From: Streptomyces sp. CB09001 | Lineage (GTDB): Bacteria > Actinomycetota > Actinomycetes > Streptomycetales > Streptomycetaceae | Direction of reading: 5' to 3' | DNA: 64,000 nucleotides | NCBI RefSeq assembly: GCF_003369795.1 | Contig: NZ_CP026730.1 | Coordinates: forward strand, 6,563,001-6,627,000 | Shown here: positions 58,974 to 64,000 of the stretch, piece after piece | Position numbering within the stretch: position 1 is the first letter of the stretch | Layout: every line of letters begins with the position of its first letter | Position numbers and translations under genes: made by a program | Notes under the pieces: generated by a model | The model's database searches: none | Told to the model about the DNA's origin: nothing | The model's input: the letters and a program-made list of their open reading frames with translations, nothing else

Positions 58974-59588
58974 ATGACGTCGCAGGACGCGGACCGACCG
59001 GAAGCGGTCGGCGCCTCGCGCCGCTCCAAGATCACGCCAGAGCGTGAGCAGGAGTTCTTCGACGCCGTGCTCGACCAGCTCAGCACGTGCGGCTACGACG
59101 CCGTCACCATGGAGGGCATCGCAGCCAGCACCCGGTGCAGCAAGTCCACGCTCTACCGGCAGTGGAAGACCAAGCCCCAGTTCGTGGCCGCCGCACTGCG
59201 TTCCAACCGCCGGGTGCGCTTCACCGGCATCGACACCGGTTCGCTCGCCGAGGACCTCCGCCGGGCGGCCGCGGCCGCGGGCGAGGGGGCGGGCAAGGAC
59301 ACCGGGCTGCTCCAGGCGCTCGGCCACGCGGTCATGGAGGACCCGGAACTCAAGTGCGCGCTGCGCGAGGCGCTCGTCGAGCCGGAGACCGCCGCGCTGC
59401 GGGCGATCCTCGCGCGCGGTGTGGCCCGGGGAGAGGTGCCGGCCGGTCATCCGGCGCTGGAGTACGTGCCCGCACAGCTCTTCGGCATGCTGCGGATGCG
59501 GCCCGTCCTGGAGGGCGAGCCGGCGGACGCGGCCTACCTCGTCCGGTTCGTGGAGGCCGTCGTGCTGCCTGCGCTCGGCCTCCCCTGA
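58974..59588 (+). CDS. TetR-family repressor
   Basis: A 204-residue repressor. The N-terminal helix-turn-helix is FFDAVLDQLSTCGYDAVTMEGIAA, then TRCSKSTLYRQWKTKPQFV. The C-terminal domain resembles TetR_C_11-type regulators. ATG 58974 follows GGAAGGAACGGGG; a longer frame starting inside the operator is unlikely. It very probably represses itself and the divergent PAP2-EamA operon through the inverted repeat at 58883-58932. The effector is unknown. Confidence 0.92.
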   Translation: MTSQDADRPEAVGASRRSKITPEREQEFFDAVLDQLSTCGYDAVTMEGIAASTRCSKSTLYRQWKTKPQFVAAALRSNRRVRFTGIDTGSLAEDLRRAAAAAGEGAGKDTGLLQALGHAVMEDPELKCALREALVEPETAALRAILARGVARGEVPAGHPALEYVPAQLFGMLRMRPVLEGEPADAAYLVRFVEAVVLPALGLP

Positions 59589-59669
59589 GACACAGGCCGC
59601 CGTCCACGGGATGACTGGACGGTGGCCTGCCCGCGCCGCACCGTGGGGACGGGGGCGGCGCGCACCCCC

Positions 59670-59714
59670 GGCCGGGTGGGGCACCCTTTGAGCGGAAGGG
59701 CGCCCCGCCCGGCC
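59670..59714. terminator. Long bidirectional terminator after the TetR gene
   Basis: Arms of 19 bp (59670-59688 and 59696-59714; one G-U and one mismatch) with a seven-base loop, between convergent genes. The strongest terminator in this part. Confidence 0.85.
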
Positions 59715-59723
59715 GACGGTTTT

Positions 59724-59751
59724 CCGGCGGTGCCTCCGTAGGCACCGCCGG
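59724..59751 (-). terminator. Second hairpin after the DUF2510 gene
   Basis: Perfect 11-bp arms ccggcggtgcc / ggcaccgccgg with loop tccgta, beginning five bases past the DUF2510-gene stop. In tandem with the 59670 hairpin. Confidence 0.8.
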
Positions 59752-59756
59752 GCCGG

Positions 59757-60794
59757 TCAGACGTCCTGCCCGTTGCCCCCGCCGCCGCCCGAGGTGTCCA
59801 CCTCGATGCCCTTGGTGATGTCGTCGATGACCGTCTGCTGCTGGTCGGTGTCGACACCGAAGCGGACGACGACGATGCGCTCGGCGTCGGCGGGCGAGGG
59901 GAACGCCAGCGACTCGACAAAGCCGTCGGAGCCCTTGGCGGTGACCGCCTTCCAGCGGACCAGGTACCCCTTCTGACCGGCGACCGTGACCGCCTTGGAG
60001 GCCAGCTCCTCGTGCGAGGTGATCCCGCCGTAGGACTCGCCGCCGTAGGATTCCTCGGCGTTCGCCTCGATGTCGGCCTTCGCGACCTCCTCCGCGGTGT
60101 CGCCCTCGGTCTTCAGGAGCACGGCGGGGGCCGAGTAGGCGCCGCCCTTCGTGCAGGACTTGGAGGTGTCGCCGGGACACTTGTAGGCGTCGTCCGACGT
60201 CACCTGCGCGCCGACCTGCAACTCCTGCCCCGACCAGCCGTCCGGTATGGGCAGGCTGATCCCGCTGAACGCGTCCGTCACCGAACCGCTGTCGATCGTG
60301 GGCGGCTCCGACTGGTCCGGGGAGTCCGGCGCGGGCGACCGGCCGTCCTCGCCACCGCCCCCGCCGCCCGAGTCGCCGAAGGGGTCGTTCCGTTCGCCGG
60401 GACCGCGCCGGTCCTGCCGCGAGGCGCCGGTGTTGTCGCCACCCGAGCCGTCGTCGGTGAGCGCGTACACGCCGACCCCGATGCCGGCCAGCACCGCCAC
60501 GGCCGCCGCGACGGCTGTGCCGGCACGCAGCCGCCGCCGTCGCGCGGACGGGGGCTGGACGGGTATGCCCGGATAGCCCGGGTGCACGGGATACGGCCCG
60601 GCCGCGGTGTCCCGCACCGGCGGCTGGACCGGCGGTTGCCCCGGCGGCTGCGCGGGTGGAGCCCATGCGGCGTCCGCCCCCGCGGGGCGCACCCGGTCGG
60701 TCCACGCCGTGCCGTCCCACCAGCGTTCGGTGGCGGGACCGTCATTCTTCTGTCCGGGGTCCGGGTACCACCCGGGAGGAGTCGCCTGCGTCAT
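59757..60794 (-). CDS. DUF2510 membrane-anchored protein
   Basis: A 345-residue protein. The DUF2510 motif opens it (PPGWYPDPGQKNDG, RWWDGTAWTDRVRP). A Pro/Gln-rich cytoplasmic linker, one membrane helix at about residues 90-112 (GTAVAAAVAVLAGIGVGVYAL), and a Gly/Asp/Pro-rich spacer lead to an outside domain of about 190 residues (ISLPIPDGWSGQELQ, KGYLVRWKAVTA). Function is not known; such proteins are common single-pass surface proteins in Streptomyces. ATG 60794 directly precedes the motif. Confidence 0.82.
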   Translation of the reverse strand: MTQATPPGWYPDPGQKNDGPATERWWDGTAWTDRVRPAGADAAWAPPAQPPGQPPVQPPVRDTAAGPYPVHPGYPGIPVQPPSARRRRLRAGTAVAAAVAVLAGIGVGVYALTDDGSGGDNTGASRQDRRGPGERNDPFGDSGGGGGGEDGRSPAPDSPDQSEPPTIDSGSVTDAFSGISLPIPDGWSGQELQVGAQVTSDDAYKCPGDTSKSCTKGGAYSAPAVLLKTEGDTAEEVAKADIEANAEESYGGESYGGITSHEELASKAVTVAGQKGYLVRWKAVTAKGSDGFVESLAFPSPADAERIVVVRFGVDTDQQQTVIDDITKGIEVDTSGGGGGNGQDV

Positions 60795-61058
60795 GTGCCC
60801 ACCGTATGAGGCGTCGGTGAAAGGCGGATGAGAGGCCCGGTCGCACCACCCTCTTCCGGACCGACCGGCGCCCCGCGCCGCGCGAGGTTGACGGGTGCCC
60901 GGCCGCACCGCCGCTGATGACGGGCCCGGTCCGTCGTTCACGCTTTACCGCATGTCACCCGTCACGGCAACTGGTCGGCGGAGCGCCCACCACTTGCGCG
61001 ATCGGAGGGCTAGGCTCAGCCTCTGTACGTCATTCGGGCGACTCGGGGAGGTAGCGGG

Positions 61059-63740
61059 ATGACGGAGGTACGGCGGGCGGGCGCCGTCCCGGCCTCCCTC
61101 TGGGAGCGCGACGAGGAAGTCGCCACCATCACGCGTGCGGTGGACACCCTGTGCGCGGACCGCTCGTCCCCCGGCACCCTGCTGGAGGCCCGCGGGGAGG
61201 CCGGGGTCGGCAAGACGGCGCTGCTCGCCGAGACCCGCCGGATCGCCGAGGCCCGGGCCTGCACCGTCTGGTCGGCACGCGGCGGCGAGACCCTCAGGTC
61301 CGTCCCCTTCAACGTGGTGCGCCAACTGCTCCAGCCCGCCCTGGTGTCGATGCTCCCCGAGGAGGCCCGCGAGTACCTGGGCGACTGGTACGACATCGCG
61401 GGTCCCGCCCTCGGCATAGCGGACCCCGGCGAGCGGCAGGCCGACCCGCAGGGCGTGTGCGACGGACTGGTCGCCGCCGTACGCCGGCTCGCCCGCCGGG
61501 AGTGGCCGCTGGTGCTGCTGATCGACGACGCCCACTGGGCCGACCAGGAGACCCTGCGCTGGCTCGCCGCCCTCGCCGAACGGCTCGACGAGACCTCCGT
61601 CCTGGTCGTCATCGCCCGCCGTCCCGGCGACGTCAGCGGCGACAGCGCCCGTCACCTGGAGGCGGCCACCGCCGTCGGCCGGCCCCTCGCCCCGCTGAAC
61701 GCCCTCACCCCGGAAGCGACGGCCGGACTCACCCGCGCCACGCTCGGCGCACACGCCGAGGCCGCGTTCTGCCGCGAGGTGTGGGCCGTCACCGGCGGCA
61801 ACCCCTACGAGACCGTCGAACTCCTCGCGAAGGTCCAGGACAGCGAATTGCAACCCGTCGAGGCGGAGGCCGCCGAACTGCGTGCCCTGAACCGCTCCGC
61901 CCGCGGCGGCGGCCTCGTCGCCCGCCTGGAGCAACTCGGCGTCGACTCCACCCGGTTCGCCTGGGCCGCGGCCATCCTCGGCGGCGGCATCACCGTCGAC
62001 ATGGTGGCCAGGCTCGCCACCCTGGACCGCGCCGACGCCGCCCGCTGCGCCGAGTTGCTCCGGGGCGCCCGGATCCTGTCCGTACCCGACGCCACCGCCC
62101 GGCAACCGGGCGCGGGCGACCTGGAGTTCGTCCACCCACTGATCGCCACCGCCGTCTACAACTCCATCCCCGACGCGCTGCGCACGGCGATGCACGGCAT
62201 AGCGGCCCAGCTCGTCGCCGACTCCGGGCTCGGCGCCGCGGCCGCCTCCCGTCACTTGCTCAAGGTGCACCCCGACGACGACCAGGAAGTCGTGGCCCAG
62301 CTGCGTGAGGCCGCCCGCGAGCACCTCGCCGTCGGAGCCCCCGACGCGGCCCGGCGCTGCCTGGAACGGGCGCTGCAGGAACCGCCGTTGCCGGAGTCCC
62401 ACGCGCGCGTGCTGTTCGAACTGGGCTGCGCCACCCTCCTCACCGCGCCCGCCACCACCATCGGTCACCTGCGCACCGCGCTCGCCATGCCGGGGCTGGA
62501 GGGCGAACAGCGTGTGGACGCCGTCTTCCGGCTCTCCCAGGCGCTGCTCCACAACGACCAGTTGGAGGAGGCCGTCCGCACCGTGGAGGCGGAGGCCGCA
62601 CGCAGCCCCGACCCCTCCGCGCGCCTGCGACTCCAGGCCGCCCAGTACATGTGGGAGGGCATCCACGCGGGCGAGACCTCCTCGCCGCACCGCTCCGCAC
62701 GCCTGGCCGAACTCGCCGCCACCTGCACCGGCCGCGACAACGCCGAGCGCGCCCTGCTCATCCTGCGCGGCTTCGACGCCATGACCCACGGCGAGAGCGC
62801 CGAGGAGGTCGTCGAACTGTGCGACCGCGCCCTCGTCAACGGCCGGCTCGCGCCCGGACTCGGCTGGACCGACACCGAGTGGGGCCTGGAACTGCCGATG
62901 ATGCTGGCCAGTTCCTATGCCTACGCCGACCGGCTCGACCGTGCCGAGGCACTGTTCACCGAGGCCCTGCGCGCCTACGAGAGTGCCGGCTGGAGCGGTG
63001 GCCACCTCTCCCTCGCGCACGCCTACGTCGGCCTCGGCCACCGCAGGAGGGGCCGCCTGAGGGAGGCCGAGCAGTCGCTGCGCGAGTCACTGCGCATCGC
63101 CGAGCGCGTCGGCCGCGGACTGCCGCTGTACTGGTCGGCGATCTGCAACCTGATCGACACCCTGCTCGCCCGCGGCCACGTCGAGGAGGCCAGGACCGTC
63201 GCCGACCAGTACGGCTTCGCACCGCCCTACCCGTCGACGATCGTGCTGCCCGATCCCCGCCCGGTGCGCGGCCGGCTGCTGCTCGCCACCGGCCGCACCA
63301 AGGAGGGCGTCAACGAACTGGAGGCCGCCGAGAAGGCGGCCGCCGCGCGTGGCCGGCACAACCCGGTGGTCGTCCCCTGGGCTACCGAACTGGCCCGGGC
63401 GCTGGCCGGCGAGGACCCCGGCCGCGCCGCCCGACTGGCCACCGACGCCCGCCGCCATGCCGAACGCTTCGGCACGGACACCGCGATAGGAGAGGCCCTG
63501 CGCTGCGCCGCCGCACTGGAGACCGGCCAGCGCGCGGTCCGGCTCGCCGCCCAGGCCGTCACCTACCTGGAGGCCTCGCCCTGCCAGTACGAGCACGCCG
63601 CCGCCCGCGTGGAGTACGGTCTCGCGGCCCGTTCGGCGGCCGAGCTCGACCGAGGACTGGCGCTGGCCGAATCCTGCGGCGCCGACGGCCTCGCGTCCCG
63701 CGCCCGCGAGGCCCTGGCGGTAGTGGGCCAAGCGGGCTGA
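61059..63740 (+). CDS. LAL-type AAA ATPase with TPR-like repeats, lacking a LuxR helix-turn-helix
   Basis: An 893-residue protein with the architecture of LAL (MalT-like) regulators: Walker A GEAGVGKTALL near residue 48, Walker B LVLLIDDAHWAD, then long helical repeats (LAHAYVGLGHRRRGRLREAEQSLRESL). LAL proteins end in a LuxR helix-turn-helix, but this one stops in TPR-like sequence (RAREALAVVGQAG) without it. It might be a regulator that has lost DNA binding, or act through another protein. ATG 61059 begins the family-like start (LWERDEEVATI). Its neighbour is an aromatic-catabolism gene on the opposite strand. Confidence 0.87.
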   Translation: MTEVRRAGAVPASLWERDEEVATITRAVDTLCADRSSPGTLLEARGEAGVGKTALLAETRRIAEARACTVWSARGGETLRSVPFNVVRQLLQPALVSMLPEEAREYLGDWYDIAGPALGIADPGERQADPQGVCDGLVAAVRRLARREWPLVLLIDDAHWADQETLRWLAALAERLDETSVLVVIARRPGDVSGDSARHLEAATAVGRPLAPLNALTPEATAGLTRATLGAHAEAAFCREVWAVTGGNPYETVELLAKVQDSELQPVEAEAAELRALNRSARGGGLVARLEQLGVDSTRFAWAAAILGGGITVDMVARLATLDRADAARCAELLRGARILSVPDATARQPGAGDLEFVHPLIATAVYNSIPDALRTAMHGIAAQLVADSGLGAAAASRHLLKVHPDDDQEVVAQLREAAREHLAVGAPDAARRCLERALQEPPLPESHARVLFELGCATLLTAPATTIGHLRTALAMPGLEGEQRVDAVFRLSQALLHNDQLEEAVRTVEAEAARSPDPSARLRLQAAQYMWEGIHAGETSSPHRSARLAELAATCTGRDNAERALLILRGFDAMTHGESAEEVVELCDRALVNGRLAPGLGWTDTEWGLELPMMLASSYAYADRLDRAEALFTEALRAYESAGWSGGHLSLAHAYVGLGHRRRGRLREAEQSLRESLRIAERVGRGLPLYWSAICNLIDTLLARGHVEEARTVADQYGFAPPYPSTIVLPDPRPVRGRLLLATGRTKEGVNELEAAEKAAAARGRHNPVVVPWATELARALAGEDPGRAARLATDARRHAERFGTDTAIGEALRCAAALETGQRAVRLAAQAVTYLEASPCQYEHAAARVEYGLAARSAAELDRGLALAESCGADGLASRAREALAVVGQAG

Positions 63741-63767
63741 GAGGCCGTCGGGACGAGCCGAGGGGCT

Positions 63768-64000
63768 TCACTCCGGCGGCGTGCCCCCGGCCTCCTCGGC
63801 CAGCACCCGCTGCGCCGTCGCGAACGCCGAGTTCGCCGCCGGCACCCCGCAGTACACCGCCGTCTGGAGCAGCACCGCCCCGATCTCTTCCGGCGTCAGC
63901 CCGTTGCGGCGCGCCGCCCGCACATGCATGGCGAGCTCCTCGTAGTGGCCGTGCGCGACCAGCGCCGTCAGCGTGACCATGCTGCGCTCGCGACGCGAGA
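63768..64000 (-). CDS. pcaC: 4-carboxymuconolactone decarboxylase, PcaC domain (5' end outside window)
   Basis: The end of a carboxymuconolactone decarboxylase: SRRERSMVTLTALVAHGHYEE... then RNGLTPEEIGAVLLQTAVYCGVPAANSAFATAQ, as in PcaC. The frame stays open through base 64000, so the ATG at 63980 is internal, not the start. In Streptomyces this domain is usually the C-terminal half of PcaL, fused to the enol-lactone hydrolase, so the full gene may be pcaL. It catalyses a step of the protocatechuate branch of the beta-ketoadipate pathway; the rest of the pca operon should lie beyond the window. Confidence 0.9.
   Translation of the reverse strand, partial: SRRERSMVTLTALVAHGHYEELAMHVRAARRNGLTPEEIGAVLLQTAVYCGVPAANSAFATAQRVLAEEAGGTPPE

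Noticed and set aside
63768..63980. A complete small decarboxylase of 70 residues starting at 63980
   Set aside because: The frame stays open to the window edge and residues before the ATG (SRRERS) match the family, so it is the 3' end of a longer gene.

Overview
The window is chromosomal DNA from a Streptomyces very close to S. coelicolor/S. lividans. Evidence for this: GC is above 70% throughout with strong GC bias at third codon positions; GTG and TTG starts are common; many neighbouring genes overlap by four bases (ATGA/GTGA/TTGA). Gene content and order match what I remember of the S. coelicolor region around SCO6650-SCO6697, including a GTP cyclohydrolase II variant with Met at residue 120. 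I see no rRNA, tRNA, insertion sequence, prophage or CRISPR array. About 49 protein genes are supported.

Layout. (1) 1-2.4 kb: the end of a fused oligopeptide-type ABC permease, coupled to an MFS exporter. (2) 2.6-10.2 kb: a compact, largely unexplained biosynthetic island. It holds a CDP-alcohol phosphotransferase, an MDR dehydrogenase, a degenerate 6-pyruvoyl-tetrahydropterin-synthase-like protein, a glycosyltransferase, a methyltransferase, a flippase-like membrane protein, a creatininase-family hydrolase and the Met120 GTP cyclohydrolase II. (3) 10.2-13.0 kb: a serine hydrolase and a pentapeptide-like membrane protein. (4) 13.1-21.6 kb: a six-gene pentose-phosphate operon, tkt-tal-zwf-opcA-pgi-gnd. 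(5) 21.8-31 kb: an AraC regulator, a secreted beta-glucanase with a LacI-type operator, a two-component system with an MMPL transporter, and an IclR regulator divergent from a GH4 glycosidase. (6) 31-35.9 kb: an ATP-grasp protein, a PptH-like phosphoesterase coupled to a phosphopantetheinyl transferase, and a small XRE regulator locus facing a stand-alone MmyB-type ligand-binding domain. (7) 35.9-41.6 kb: a NitT/TauT ABC importer next to a VanA/VanB-type Rieske oxygenase operon that encodes an extra 56-residue Cys/His protein. (8) 41.9-53.4 kb: a large conflict- or quality-control-type locus (DUF4132 protein, 1677-residue protein, DUF5682-VWA fusion, SWIM zinc-finger protein). It resembles E. 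coli yehI-yehLMPQ but has no MoxR ATPase in the window. (9) 53.5-64 kb: an MHS-type transporter, a Tat-exported phospholipase C, a TetR-controlled PAP2/EamA pair with a very strong operator, a DUF2510 protein, an LAL-type ATPase without a DNA-binding domain, and the 3' end of pcaC/pcaL.

How the genes may work together. The cyclohydrolase variant is known to stop at the formylamino-pyrimidine (FAPy) stage, and creatininase-family ArfB is the archaeal enzyme that deformylates FAPy. The adjacent PTPS-like, glycosyltransferase, methyltransferase and membrane genes therefore suggest a GTP-derived, glycosylated and possibly membrane-linked product. The pentose-phosphate operon would supply NADPH and pentoses. 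The Rieske, ABC and pca genes point to use of plant-derived aromatics, alongside glucan degradation.

Short tandem repeats (minisatellite-like) are unusually frequent, both inside genes and around stop codons.
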